Source: Abelmoschus esculentus | Lineage: Eukaryota; Streptophyta; Magnoliopsida; Malvales; Malvaceae | NCBI GenBank assembly: GCA_035048815.1 | Contig: JAUCBN010000037.1 | Span: 13,172,001 to 13,236,000 of the forward strand | DNA: 64,000 nucleotides | Direction: 5' to 3' | Part shown: positions 23,255 to 35,234 of the stretch, piece after piece | How the letters are laid out: each line of letters opens with the position of its first letter | Numbering within the stretch: the stretch's first letter is position 1 | The notes under the pieces: generated by a model | The model's database searches: none | What the model was told of the DNA's origin: nothing | Seen by the model: the letters and a program-made list of their open reading frames with translations, nothing else | Program-made: the position numbers and the translations under genes

Positions 23255-24124
23255 TTATTTGTAACGACCCAGATTCGGATTCGAGGGTCGGGTTAACCCG
23301 AGTGTTAGGCTTTGGTTTGGGCCTCGGTTTTTGAGTGTTTGGGCCTTGTTGGTCCTTAGGCTTGTTGGGTTTTATTGGCTTGGGCCTTGAGAGTTTGGGT
23401 GAGGACATTTTAGTAAATGTCTAAGAGGGATGAAAGAGAGGGGTGGGGGTTAAACTTCCTCTGCAGAAAAATCAGAATGAAGTCACCCAAATTTCTCTTT
23501 TGTTCTTCCCTTTTTTCTTCACTCAAATCATCAAGGAAAGGAGTAAAATTTCAGAGTTTGATCAAGAATCAAGTTGTTTAGCTTGAGGGTAAGTTCTAGG
23601 GCTTCTTGTGATCCATAAAATAAGGTAAGATTGGTTTGGTTTGGTGGAGAAGAAGGTGTGTATGGGAAATCCGAGAATGAAGTTTGGGGGGATTGTTTTT
23701 ATGTTTTCTTGATGTTTTAAAGAGTTAAAAACATCCATGGAAGTGTTTAAGAGTTGGCTTGATCCATTTCTTGTAGAGAAAGAAGTTGTGGCATCATCAC
23801 AAAGTTTGGACAAGGGGAAAAGCTTGAAAGAGTGAGATCGGGTTTTGGTGGCTGGTTGCTTAAGGTTGGTACTTCCAACTCTTCTAATCTTTATGTATTT
23901 CATGGTAGAGTGCATAGCATATAGAATCCATGTATGTATGCTTGATTTACTTGGTTTGCTTGAAAGAGGTCTTTAATGGTGAATTTCAGATTTATGTGCT
24001 AAATGACTTGAAAATGATGTTAAATTATCCTAAACACTCCTAATAATGTGTAGGAACACTTTAGGATTGATTTGATCAAGTTTGGGAAGGAATCCTTGAA
24101 ATTTCTAAGTGCAGACCTACATTT

Positions 24125-24430
24125 CGTGCTGGGGTATCGATACACGGGCTATCGGTATCGATACCCATGTGTGAAAATAGGCTATGTGAGCAGGGGTATC
24201 GAACCATGGTTCGATACCGGGACCTCCAGTGGCATAATAGCATCGATACCAGTATCGATGTTGGAGGGTCCTCTTTCGTTGACTTTAAAAATGGTCAAAG
24301 GGTATCGATACCATGTTTCGATGCCTTCTTTGGGTGGGTATCGAGGTAGGGTGGTTCGATACCCCATATAAGGGTATCGATACCCCTGCAAGAACTCGAT
24401 AAGTTTGGTATTGTTGAGGTTCGATAAGGG
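24125..24430. repeat. TATCGATA palindrome cluster III (solo LTR)
   Basis: About ten copies of GGTATCGATACC, GGTATCGAACC, GGTTCGATACC and ATCGATACCAGTATCGAT-type motifs occur over 300 bp. The spurious ORFs here read as RYRYP/SIP/GIDT repeats in every frame. Confidence 0.88.
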
Positions 24431-24629
24431 TATTAAGAGTCCTAATGAAACCTATATATGAGGAAATTAATTGTTTAACCAAGATTGGTGTTTATAAACC
24501 CGAAAGACTAAGGTATGATAAGTCTTAATATATCTTATTGTGCTAAGATCCTAAGTGGATCGTTTGTGTGGTTTGAGTGCTTGTGTGATGGAAATCCGGA
24601 TATCCATAAGTGTTGCAACACGTTGAAGG

Positions 24630-24835
24630 CCATCCGATGTAACATGCCGGATGATGTTTTGAAGACTTTTATTCCGAGTGTTGGGCGGCCTTACTCGAAG
24701 ATGTTCGATGTAACATTCCGAGCATGGGGTTGGTTGGGCGGCCTCCACCCCTTTCCGAACGTTGGGCGGCCTCGTTCGAAGATGTCCGATTTAACATTCT
24801 GGGCATAGGATTTGAGGGCGGCCTCAATCTTGAGT
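24630..24835 (+). repeat. Tandem repeat, about 82-bp unit
   Basis: Two clear copies plus a partial copy occur of a unit with TTGGGCGGCCT, TCGAAGATGTTCGATGTAACATTC and GGGCAT. It is GC-richer than its surroundings. Confidence 0.75.
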
Positions 24836-25539
24836 GTAGGATCCCGATGCTGTGTGGACGCGGGCCTCACTCTTGTGTATTAATTTGTGATGTGACATGT
24901 ATATGCTGTGTGCGATATTATACATTGTTTATGCCATGTGGTAGGCAAGCATGCTAGATCATCATATCATGCACGATATTTTATACGTTATGCTTTACTG
25001 CTTATGATATGCATGATGTTGGCCGAGTTCGGCGTACCCACTAAGCTTTAGTAGCTCAGCGTTCGAAATGTGTTTTCGTGCGTAGGTTAGGTGAAGCCGG
25101 TTCGTGGAGCACCATCAAGGTTTGGATTTCAACATCAACCGCGTTGTCAGAGTACATTTATTAGATTAGTGGGCTAGTACCTTGTCGAACCCTATATGTA
25201 GTTTTTATAACTCTGTTTATTACTGAGTCGAATGTTCTAATGGTTTGTAATATTTTGGGAGCTCCAAGTGTTTTAAATTATTTTGGGCTTTCGTTTTAAC
25301 TTAATGGATTTATGAATCGTATTTAGAATTGATTTGGATTTTATTTGTTGGGTTTTCGAAAGAAATTTGAAACACAGGTTTTAGGTCGGAGGCTCAATGT
25401 GACATCCGGGTCGGGGTGTTACATTATTGGTTTAGATGATTAATTGATTATAAAAAAAAAATTATGAACTTCACTAATTTTTCTTTAAAAGTTTAAGGGT
25501 TTATACACCTTTAAGCCAATAATTAAATATTATTACGGG

Positions 25540-26520
25540 GTATTTTTGATTTTTCATACTTATATAAGCTCTTAAAATAAAAAATAACTATTAGTAAATA
25601 AGAATTGAACTTGAGATGTCAAATGAGTGGAATAGGGTTTTGGTATCCACGAACTTGTTCTATTCTATAAACTCTTAAACTAAGTTACTCGATTCTAATT
25701 TACTAAACAAAGTATTGAGTCATTTTAGAGGTTTGACCAATTAAATCCACTAATTTAGATTTTTGATAAATAAAAAATTATAACATCATATTGAGGTAAA
25801 AACTCTCTATTTAAAAAACTCATTTTAGAAGTCTTTTGAATTATATATTTAGATAAAAGAATTATAAAGACTTAAAACTTATAAAGACTTTTTTATCCTT
25901 GATAATTATAATAAATTTTTATAAACAACATAAATTTTAAAAATAAATAAAATTAAAAGATAATTTCAACTAAATAACAAATTAATATATAAATTAACAT
26001 TCACATCTAAATTTAATAATTAATAAAATTATATTTAAAATATAATTCCTTAAAGAAGAAATTAATATATACATCTAAATATAATAATCATAAAAATATA
26101 TTAAAAATATAATTTCCAAAATAAAAAATTAATATATACATCTTTCATATATATTTACTAATGATATCAGAAAATTTTAATTGGCCTAATGATTAAGGAT
26201 GTTCATCTTGTATGAATTTAAATCTCGACAAGAGAATATAATACATATTTATTCAATAAAAAATAATTTTCATAATATAATTAATTTTAATAGATACAAA
26301 ATATTAATAACTAATAAATTATTCAAACAATTTAAAAATAAAATCATGTCCTTATGTGTTATTTTGTATATCCAAATAATCTAATTGCTATAAATTATCA
26401 GATAATTTTACCAAATATTATTATACAATCAACTAATTCAATCCATTAATAAATAAATTAGTGTTATAAACTAATATAATTTAACTATCTGTTAATTATC
26501 AAATAAGACCTAAATAAAAT
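25540..26520 (+). repeat. Diverged dispersed repeat, partner of 19300-20300
   Basis: It shares the same order of short blocks as the copy at 19.3 kb and is in the same orientation. There is no ORF of note. Confidence 0.45.
26175..26270 (+). mobile_element. SINE-like tRNA-derived fragment
   Basis: TTGGCCTAATGATTAAGGATG (A-box-like) is followed by GAATTTAAATCTCGACAAGAG (B-box-like, GGTTTAAATCTC type). An A/T-rich tail follows. No clear TSD was found. Confidence 0.4.
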
Positions 26521-26810
26521 TAAATAAATTATTCACATAAAAAATATACACTTAAAATAATAACTTGAACCATTAAATATTAGAATTGAATATATTAAAT
26601 TTTGAAAAAAATTTAACAATATTACAATGAGCACAAACCCCCAAAAATAGCTTAAAAACCCTATTTTTCATACATATGATAATATAAGAAATTTTATCAT
26701 ATATCCGAACCTTTGATATACCACTTCAAACTCGAAATTCAAGAAAAAAAATTTGAACGGTTCAAATTAGACACAGCTGATCATATCGGATTGAGTCAAG
26801 TAATTTTAGT

Positions 26811-27350
26811 TAGGGGTGACAATATAATCTGAATCTGATTCGAAGAAAAAAAATATGATCCAAAACCGATCAAAATAAGTTCATACCCAAAACTGAAAAA
26901 AAAGGTCTGAGTCCTAATAGTAGGTGGATTATATATGAATATTGTCTTGATTCGATTTGAATTCAATCTGAATCTATATCCAATATGAGTTCGATCTATG
27001 TATGAATTTGAATAAAATTTTTAAAATATTTAAATTTAAGAAATATAAATATATATTAAAATCCTAATTAAGATGAATTAGTATTGTGTAATCGAACTTT
27101 GATTACTAATTGAAATATAGATATATATTGAAATATTAATTGAAATACTAATATAGATTTAAAATATAGATTTGTTACTTTAAAAAGAAAAAATAATTAG
27201 ATTTAAACTTTTGGATTTGGATTTATATTTTAGAAATTTTATTAGATTAGACGTGGATTAATCGGACTTAGATTCAGACTTAGATTTTTTTGAAAGTCTA
27301 GTTATTAATTGGATTAGACTTATACTTTATAAAATCCGATCCAAACCCTA
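26811..27350. mobile_element. Small hAT-like non-autonomous element (probable)
   Basis: It starts TAGGGGTGACAATATAATC and ends near ATCCAAACCCTA, a weakly matching inverted end of the YAGGG type seen in hAT elements. The interior has repeated TCTGAATCTGATTCGA and GGATTAGACTTA-like motifs on opposite sides. No convincing 8-bp TSD is seen. Confidence 0.4.
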
Positions 27351-27539
27351 TAATCACTTTTTAACATAATATTTCAAAACATACTAATATTTTTATATAG
27401 ACTCGTAACTTCGTAATTCTAGATGTTAAATTTGGTTTATACCATTTTCAAGTCTTATGCAATCAAAACACAAATAAACTCCAATCAAGCGTACAAACTA
27501 GGGCTATTCAAAACTATCCGACTTGAACTATTCGACCCG

Positions 27540-27690
27540 TATACCCGTACACCCAATTAATTTTTTCTGGGTATTTTAAAAAAAATTACCCGAAATTTAG
27601 GGTCGGGTACCCGACCCGTTATTTTTTCTAGGGACCCGGGTCGGGCCCGGGTCAAAAAATCATCTATAATCGGGTACCCGATTACCTGAT
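27540..27690. repeat. hAT left subterminal GGGTACCCG repeats
   Basis: Many CCCGAC, GGGTACCCGA and ACCCGGGTCGGGCCCGGGTC motifs occur, some palindromic. They mirror the right end at 31178-31340. Confidence 0.8.
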
Positions 27691-28519
27691 ACTCGATTTA
27701 TTTTTTAATTTATATTTTATTATTTATGTTATATTTACTAAAACACCCAACCCCAAATAATTGTAGGAACCCTAATTTTCTAATTTCTATCGATTCTCTC
27801 TATCTCTCGCCACTCTTTATCTCTCTCGACTCTTTCTATGAATCAACTCTTAGACGTTCGATCAAACAAGCCTGTGACGCCGATGCTCTCTCTCTCTCCG
27901 ACAATCGGTATCACTCTTTATCTAAACTCTAAAGAGTAAAGGTCCTAAGGCTAAAGGTTAGTCTATTTTTTTCTTCTTCAATCTACTTTTTTTGTTAAAA
28001 TACGATACCTCCTTTAATTTCTTGTTCTTCAAATTGTTCCTCTGTAACTCTGTTGAATGGGTTAATTATTGTTCTTCAAACACGATCTATCTCTGTTAAA
28101 TGTGTTAATTCTTGTTAGGTTAACAGTTTCATCTTCGTTAGGTTGTTAATAAGATTTCGATTCCAATTTCATTGTCCTTCTTCTCTATAAAGGTTCTTAA
28201 TCTAATTATTATTTCGTTTGTTTGTCAATTTCTTTTCAAAGTATTTTCGAAACCCTCAACTTTTTAAAGTTTCAACACTTGTGTTAGTCAAAGTAGTTAA
28301 CTGTTGTGATTACTCTATCTTTTGGGAAGGAGAAACAATCACTTTTATAATCAAAGATTCAAATTCGTTAAGCAAAATAGGGTTAATAGTCATTAAATTC
28401 TCATTTTGGTAGTAATTCATGATAGATGTTCATTATGATTTGGACGTTTTAGTTGTTTTGTTATGGAATTGTGATTTTTATTAATTCTTATTAAATTGCG
28501 GTTGAATATGTAAAAATAT

Positions 28520-28672
28520 AAATATGCAGAATTTTTAAAATGCAGTATATGTAAAAATTTTAAAATGCAGAATATACAGAATTTCAATATTGCAGAATTT
28601 TAATATGCAGAATATGTAATATGTATATGCAAAATTCGAATATGCAGAAATTTAAAATGTAGAAATTTTTTC
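28520..28672 (+). repeat. ATGCAGAATTTTAA-type minisatellite in the hAT leader intron
   Basis: About seven loosely repeated units of AATATGCAGAATTT or variants lie just before the intron acceptor. The array supplies many CAG/AG alternatives before the presumed acceptor at 28671-28674. Confidence 0.6.
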
Positions 28673-28683
28673 AGGTTATGTAG

Positions 28684-30767
28684 ATGACTGGAGAAAACAA
28701 AAATTTCACGAGGAAATCTTCCTCCGATGAGTCACCTAAAGACCATGAAGAGTTAAAAAACACAAAGACTCCAATAAATACAAAAAATAAAATAAAATAA
28801 AAGAGAAAAGGCCTATCGAAGCTACAAGAGAAAGAGGTAAACGAAAAAAGAAATCAGTTGTTTGTGATCATTTTAAAGAAATTGAGAGTGATAAATATCA
28901 TGTTGAATGTATTTATTGTTCTCAAAAAATATCTTGTGCATCTAGTAACGGAACTAATGCCATGAAGCATCACACTAGCCGGTGTAAAAAAGCCCCTTTT
29001 AATGTAGATACAAAGCAAACAATCTTAGATTTTGAGTCTAAGACAAAGTGCAATGCTGATGGGACTATTGAAACTGTTAGTGTTCCTAAACTATGGCATT
29101 TTGATCAAGATAAGATTAGAAAAGCACTTGCTAGAATGGTAATTGTTGATGAGTTGCCATTTAGATTTGTTAAACGGGAAGAATTTCGTCATTTTTATAA
29201 GATTGCAGTTCCTAGTTCTGTTCCTCCTTCTCGTGCTACTATTACTAAAGATTGTTATGCTTTATTTATTGAAAAAAGAAAGAAGTTGAAGAATTATTTC
29301 AGTAATTTATTTTCTAGAGTATGTCTGAGAACTGATACATGGACATCTGGCCAAAATCTGTCATATATGTTTTTTATTGTCCATTTTATTGATGTTGATT
29401 GGAAATTATGTAAACTGATTATAAACTTTTGTCCAATAGTCGGTCATTTTGGGAAACTCATTGGTAGGTCTGTTAAAAAATGTATACTTGAGTGGGGTTT
29501 TAAAAGGATAATGACTATAACTGTTGATAATGCTAGTTCTAATGATCTAGCGATCAAGTACTTGAAGCAAATCCTTAATTTTTGGGATGGTAGTGTGTTG
29601 AATGATGAATTTTTGCATATGAAATGTGCTGCACACATTTTGAATTTGGTAATTAAAGATGGGCTAAAAGATGTTGATGTCTCAGTTATAAGAGTTCGTG
29701 CTGCTATGAAATATGTTAGATCATCTCCTGCAAGACTTCAAAAGTTTAAAGCTTATGTTGGAGAGGAGAAAATAAATTCAAAATCTCTTGTTCTCTTGAA
29801 CATTGAAACAAGGTGGAATTCCACATTTTCCATGCTTAAAAGTGCTTTGGTGTTTAGGAAGGCTTTAAAAAAATTGAAAACTAAGTATCTTACTTACAGA
29901 AAGGAGCTTCGAAAGGTTGGTGGTGCTCCTGATGATGAAGATTGGGATAAAATTTCTTTCTTTTTGTCTTTTCTTCAAATCCTTTACGATGCAACATTGA
30001 GTTTTTCCGGATCAAGGTATGTGATTGGCAATACTTTTGTGAAAGAAATTTATGATATTGGGTATACAATTAATTGTTCTGTTGATGATTCGAATGATGG
30101 GGTTAAGAGTATGGTGCGTCAAATGAAACTAAAATTTGACAAGTATTGGACGAATGTCAACAATGTGAATGTATTGATGTTTATTGCTTTAGTTCTTGAT
30201 CCTAGGAATAAGTTAAGATATGTTGAATGGATTATTCATCGTTCTTATGATCCTAACGACTCTTTTGACTTGTGTCAACAGATTAAAAGTACTTTGACAT
30301 CATTGTTTGATTTTTATACTTCTGCGCATCCTGAGTCAACTCAAGCGAGATCATACTCTTTGGATCCTTATTCTAGTGGTCATAGTGGTGGGGGAGAAAT
30401 AAGGAAGTTGAAAGGAACAAATTGGCGAAAGGACTATGAGACCAAGATAGAATTGAATGATACTTCTGAAATAAGTGAGCTAGAAAGATACTTGGGGGAT
30501 AAATGCGTTCGTGATAGTGATAGTTTTGATATCCTGAGTTGATGGTCTATGAAAACAAATAACTATCCTATTATTATGAGCATAGCACGTGATATACTTA
30601 CGATTCCGGTTTCTACCGTTGTTACGAAATCCGATTTTAGCACGGAAAGATATGTTCTTGATTCCTTTCGTATCTCTTTGACTCCTAGATTGGTGGAAGC
30701 TCTTTTTTGTACTCAAGATTGGCTTCGTGCTTTTCGTGACCCCATTATAATGAAGAGAACTTACTAG
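28684..30767 (+). pseudogene. hAT transposase (BED finger, hAT dimerisation), RICESLEEPER-like, two lesions
   Basis: This encodes an Ac/Tam3-superfamily transposase, a nuclear enzyme that cuts and pastes its own element. The first segment starts at the ATG at 28684 (MTGENKNFTRK) and ends in TAA within an AAATAAAATAAAA run near 28800. The main frame is open from about 28791. It holds a BED zinc finger (ECIYCSQK... HHTSRC), then the RNase H-like core with LRTDTWTSGQN, TVDNASSND and the NIETRWNSTFSML block, then ELERYLGDKCVRDSDSFDIL. A TGA at 30540-30542 replaces the first codon of the usual WW pair. The same frame goes on with W, then IARDILTIPVSTVVTKSDFS..RYVLDSFR and LVEALFCTQDWLR, the hAT dimerisation domain, to the stop at 30767. 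A small extra exon (AG at about 30889) may follow. Only one frameshift and one nonsense mutation separate it from an intact gene, so it is a recently dead copy. Confidence 0.9.
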
Positions 30768-31177
30768 TATTGGAGAATATGGAAGAAGGTTAGTTTTCAA
30801 TTTTCAATTTGTTATTTTTATTTTTAATACTATTGTTATTTTGTTTTTGATTTATGGATATTGACATATATTTAAAATGTTTTATGTAGAAATGCAAGAC
30901 TTGATATTAGAGCAACTAACAATTATCATCGACGAGACAAACGAAGTTTCGGAGCAATGAAAAATATTTTTTTAGTTGTATTTTGATGACTTGAATGGAG
31001 TTTTAGTTACATGTTGTTTAAACTTTAAGTTTTATATTTGAATTATGTAATTTTAACTTTAATTTTTAAACTATGTGATGTTTGAAACTTTGAATGATGT
31101 AATTCGGATATTTGAATGATGATATTTAGTTTGGTGGTTTAAATTATTGTTTAAGTTTTATATATTTTTTAAAAAAA

Positions 31178-31340
31178 AATCGGGTACCCTATTATCCGGA
31201 TTATAGGGTACCCGGTTTTTTAGAGTACCCGTTTTGCGGGTACCCGGTTTTCTCGGGCCGGGTAATGGGTCGCTACTTCAATACTTGAAATTTTCGGGTA
31301 CCCAGAATTTCGGGTACCCGAATTCCTGGGTATCCGGTTT
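31178..31340. repeat. hAT right subterminal GGGTACCCG repeats
   Basis: At least eight GGGTACCC/CGGGTACCCG units occur within 160 bp of the right TIR. They are the counterpart of the left-end array. Confidence 0.85.
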
Positions 31341-31404
31341 TGAATACCCCTAATACAAACATCATCCTTAGGATATGCATGAACCAAAGAAATCAGAAGT
31401 GTTG

Positions 31405-32103
31405 CAATGTCGTCCCTGGTCATGGGCAGGAGGGGCGTCCGTCCATGGTCCCATTTTTTTAATATCCCATATTATGATTTTATTTTTTTAATATTTTTTT
31501 TAAAATTTAATTTTATTAATTTTTATTAAGAGTTAAATTATTTTCTTAATTTTTTAAAATTATTTTTGGGTCCAAATTTTTTAATACTTGTTATTAAAGA
31601 CTCAAATTTTTCCTAATATTTTTTATAAGAACACTTTTAAAATTTATTTCTTTTTTAGTATTTATTATTAGGATTCTAATTTTTTCTCAATACATTTTAT
31701 TAGAGATTCAATTTTCTAATACTTGTGATTAGGGGCCTAATATTTTCCCCAAAATTTATTATTAGAGATCTACTATTAAGAGTTCAATTTTTCAATATTT
31801 GTTATTAGCGATATGATTTTTTCTAATATTTGTTGTTATAGATATATTTTTAAATTCATTTTTAAATATTTATCAGTAGGAGCCTAATTTTTAAATTCGC
31901 CCTTGGACAACTAAATTCTCAGAAATGGCTCTAGAAGTGTACTAACCTTACTCATGTAATAAAAAAAACTATTTACTCAAGACCTTAAGCCTTCTAATTT
32001 TGGGGGGGATTTAGAAGTTTATCTCACATCTTTAACTACAAGAAAATATTTTAAGTCTAGTTACAATAGTGCTTGAAGATTAAATAATATTAGAGAAAAA
32101 AAC
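31405..32103. repeat. Degenerate AATACTTGTTATTAG-type repeat block, second copy
   Basis: It begins CGTCCCTGGTCATGGGCAGGAGGGGCG and continues with CTAATACTTGTGATTAGGGGCCTAAT-type units to about 31890. It is the same family as 20640-21700. 31890-32103 shows nothing else. Confidence 0.4.
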
Positions 32104-34117
32104 TATAACATTTCTAAAATTAGGCTAGGGAAAATTCTTAATTTCAAAATTATTCTCCAAATTTGAAATCCCTAATTCCATTTAAATTAGGATCCTGTGT
32201 GAGGGTATTTTCAGGATTTATAAGAATCCTAAACCTAATGGAATTAAACATTAGTTTGATTATAACAAGAGTCTCTCTTTGTCGTTCTTCCTTCCTTCTT
32301 TCCTCTCTCTATCGTGTTCTTACCATCCTTTCCTTTTTCCCGTAACCTTCTCTTGTCCCTTTTCTGTGCTTCGTTTTACTAAACCTCCGCTCTCAATCCA
32401 CCAGTTTTTTTTAAAAGAAGGTCGTGGCAGGGTAAGTCTCTATGGGTTTTATGCCTAGAAAAGTGATTATCAGGGTGTTTAGTCTCTCAAGTTTGGTCGG
32501 TCGAAAGTTTGGGAAGGGTTTTGTTTTAAGGTTTAGTCGAGTTAAGGAGAACAAGGGAGGATTTATGTTGAATAAAGGTTATTTGTTGTGTGGGTTATGA
32601 ATTTTTGTCTGTCGGAACCTTGCCAGAATTTGTTATCATCGGTCAATGGTGGCTCGGTCGTTTATGGGTCCGACTAGGGAGGAGTGCTGGGAGTCTGCGG
32701 CTAGGAGATGGGGTTTCTCATTAGGGTTAAGTGTTGTGAAAGAGGATAAGAGTGAACCGAACCAGTTAATAGAGAACCAATCCGAACCGTTTTGTGAACT
32801 AGACCCGACCCATGACCCGTACTCGACCCGTGACCCGAACCCAACCCAAGTATGGACCCATGATGATGTCAACAGTGACGTTAACCGTTGACTTTGACCC
32901 TTTGACCGTTCACCTGACCGTTGACTTTGACTTTGACCATTCACTTTTTTACCCGAGTTGACTTTTTTCAAAAGACATTATCTTGAACTTTTTTGACGTT
33001 CTGAGTTCGTTTCTGCAGTGCGTTTTTTTAAATTCAAACCTGAAAGCCCTTTTTTGACCTTTTAAAGTATGTTTTGGGTAAATGTATTTGAAAAAGAGTT
33101 TAATTGAAATTTTATGGTCATTTTTAGACGACGTGTAATCTGAAGAGACGTTTTGCCTCCATCGCCTCCGCCTCGAGTTCAACTGACTCCTGCGAGCACC
33201 GCTCGAGATACACGTATGTGTTCCTTTAGTTTGTTTAGGTGGTATAGTACTAATTTAGAATAAGTTTATTTAAGCTCTGACCATGGGAAATGTCCGTGTC
33301 AACATTAGTGCTTGTGTTTTGAGAGGTGTGTTCTCTTCCTGTGCTAGATTTTCTGTGTATTGTGCTTATTTTTTACTGAGATCCTTTGATGTATTGACAT
33401 GCTATGCGATACTGTGAACCCTGTGTTACTCTGTGAGATTGCGATCAAATCTATTGAACTGTGTGATTCGTATTCTATACGAATATCTATGATAAGACAT
33501 TTAATATCATTGGCATTGATTGCATAGCATGTGCATAAGGTGGATTGTACGGAGGAAGGTGGTTTTACCACACAGCGTTTTGGTGAAATAAGGGATGATG
33601 GGTTTTGGGGAACTACCTCTACAGCGATCGGTTGGTTTAGCCACCACTATCTTGGAAGTTCGGAGTATGAGACTACATTCTCTGTGACATTGCATTTCAC
33701 TCATCACTCATTGTGTTTATTTACTGGGAATGTATATTTTATTATTGTGATTGTGAATTAAGTGATATTGTGTTTATGACTACACTTTAGAGACACACTA
33801 GGTTTTATAGCTCAACCTTTAATTTTAACTTTTCAGATACCCCGAACATAGGATTTGGTACTCGGAGCTCTCAATCGGACATTAATTTCCTATTATTTTC
33901 AGTATGTTAGTTATCAAAGTTTTTATTTTAGTTATTTTGGAAATTATTAGGGATTGAAATGTCTTTAATTTTATACATGAACTGTTTGTTTAATTTACAA
34001 TATTTTAATACAGAATAATTATCTTATAAATTAACTTTTTCGTTTACTTATTTCTAAAGTTTTAAGAATTATCAATTTAATCTAACGTACACCTTAAATC
34101 AAAATTAAAGGGTTACA
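32104..34117 (+). mobile_element. Solo LTR (Ty3/gypsy type), TSD AAAAC
   Basis: It begins TATAACATTTCTAAAATTAGG (a mutated TGTAAC start) and ends AAAGGGTTACA. It is flanked by AAAAC on both sides (32099-32103 and 34118-34122), a perfect 5-bp TSD. The length is 2,014 bp. The 3' part has the ACTAGGTTTTATAGCTCAACC then TTTCAG layout seen in the other gypsy LTRs here. There is no internal domain. It carries a W-box array. Confidence 0.88.
32888..32962 (+). promoter_or_regulatory. W-box (TTGAC) array in the solo LTR
   Basis: Seven TTGAC cores on the plus strand lie in 75 bp (at 32888, 32894, 32902, 32921, 32927, 32933 and 32958), in GTTGACTTTGACC-type units. Two more lie at about 32992 and 33055. 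TTGAC is the core bound by plant WRKY factors. Activity is inferred only. Confidence 0.55.
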
Positions 34118-35230
34118 AAAACTTTACAACAGAAAATGAAGGTAAATCGTTCAATCTCCTTCACTTCTCCTAACCCCAATAAAATCTTATTTTCTTCACC
34201 CACAACCATTTTCTTATATACTTATCCTGATTGATAGATGTTTTAATGAAGTTTATACCCTCAACCCAAAATTCAAAATTTCTAATCAAAATGACAAAGA
34301 TTGAACTTTAATGTTTGAGTCTTTTAAGGGAGAAGAAGAAGAAAGATGATAAGAGTATGAGAGACAAGGGTGAGCTCATACCTTTTTCTGCAGGAAATCA
34401 AAGAGCCAACCTCTTTCTTTGTTCAAAATGAGGCAATTTACCTCATTACACTTTTATCTTATTTCTAAATCAATTTAACCCAAAATTTAAACCCGACATA
34501 AAAAAATTATTAAGTTTATAATCTTATATCACCACCTAATGCCTAAGGCTCTAAGACTCACAAATCTTAAAATTTAGTTCGTTACAACTTTTTTCCTTAA
34601 AAAATTAACTTCAAAATTTACCTAATGAAAATATATGCAAATTTACTCACAAATCTCTCTTTTCATCTTCCCAACTCTAGCACCCTTTCCCCGTTTGCCC
34701 AATCTCAAATCGATTGAGAATTCAATAAAACGGAAATCCAAAGATGAAAATGGAAACTGAGTTTTTCTTGGCTTGAAAGAGGATGATAAAATGACAGCAT
34801 AAACACCAACAACAATGCTAATAATTCGTCAGCCACAAACGCCCAAGGAGCCTATGGTGTTTTTATCAAAATCTCTAAATCTTTTTGCCCACAAGCATAA
34901 ACTAAAACAGAAACAATTTGAAGTTGATAATGTTAATCCAAGTTCATTTCCAGATTACTTAGCTGCACCACGAATTGTGAAGAATAAATGATTTTATCAC
35001 CACAAAGAATTAGGAACCATCATAGTGAAGAAGAAAGATAAAATACATATAAAAAATGCTCGTTTGCACTCAATTATTTCCATTGCAGGACTAGTTAAAG
35101 CCTTGATCGCAATAGCTGACGTCGAAACTATAATGGCATCGCGACCACCACAGGTAACAAAAACAATCTAATGGACAAGGTGCTAGAGTTTGGGAAGGTA
35201 AAATGGGGAAATTTGGGTTCGATGAAATTC
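34118..35230. other. Intergenic, nothing recognised
   Basis: Base composition is more even in places (34640-35200) but no ORF or domain was recognised on either strand. It may be old transposon or gene debris. Confidence 0.5.
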
Positions 35231-35234
35231 GAAA

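Larger units (their letters stand above)
23260..25423 (+). mobile_element. Solo LTR (Ty3/gypsy type), TSD TTATT
   Basis: The element begins TGTAACGACCC and ends GGGGTGTTACA. It is flanked on both sides by TTATT (23255-23259 and 25424-25428), a perfect 5-bp TSD. The length is 2,164 bp. No gag, pol or PBS is present inside, so this is a solo LTR left by recombination. It contains a TATCGATA cluster and a tandem repeat. The ORFs seen inside are by-products of these repeats. Confidence 0.93.
27499..31352 (+). mobile_element. hAT transposon with TIRs and 8-bp TSD
   Basis: The ends are TAGGGCTATTCAAAAC and, inverted, GTTTTGAATACCCCTA. The flanks are GTACAAAC (27491-27498) and ATACAAAC (31353-31360), an 8-bp TSD with one mismatch. 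The length is 3,854 bp. Subterminal DNA on both sides is packed with CGGGTACCCG-type palindromes (27540-27690 and 31178-31340), as expected for transposase binding. The interior has one transposase gene with a probable 5' leader intron (27957-28674, AAAG/GTTAGT ... TTTTCAG). Confidence 0.93.

Noticed and set aside
23562..23915. 117-codon minus-strand ORF
   Set aside because: It lies fully inside the solo LTR with perfect TSDs and shows no known domain.
24072..24482. Overlapping ORFs on both strands (up to 99 codons) rich in RYRYP, GIDT and SIP
   Set aside because: They are the translation of the palindromic GGTATCGATACC repeats, open in several frames at once, and lie inside a solo LTR.
27726..27932. 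68-codon ORF near the hAT left end
   Set aside because: It lies in the transposase 5' leader before the predicted intron and has no similarity to hAT proteins.
32636..33761. Several ORFs of 66-111 codons on both strands
   Set aside because: They lie inside the solo LTR 32104-34117 and result from GACCCG and TTGAC repeats.
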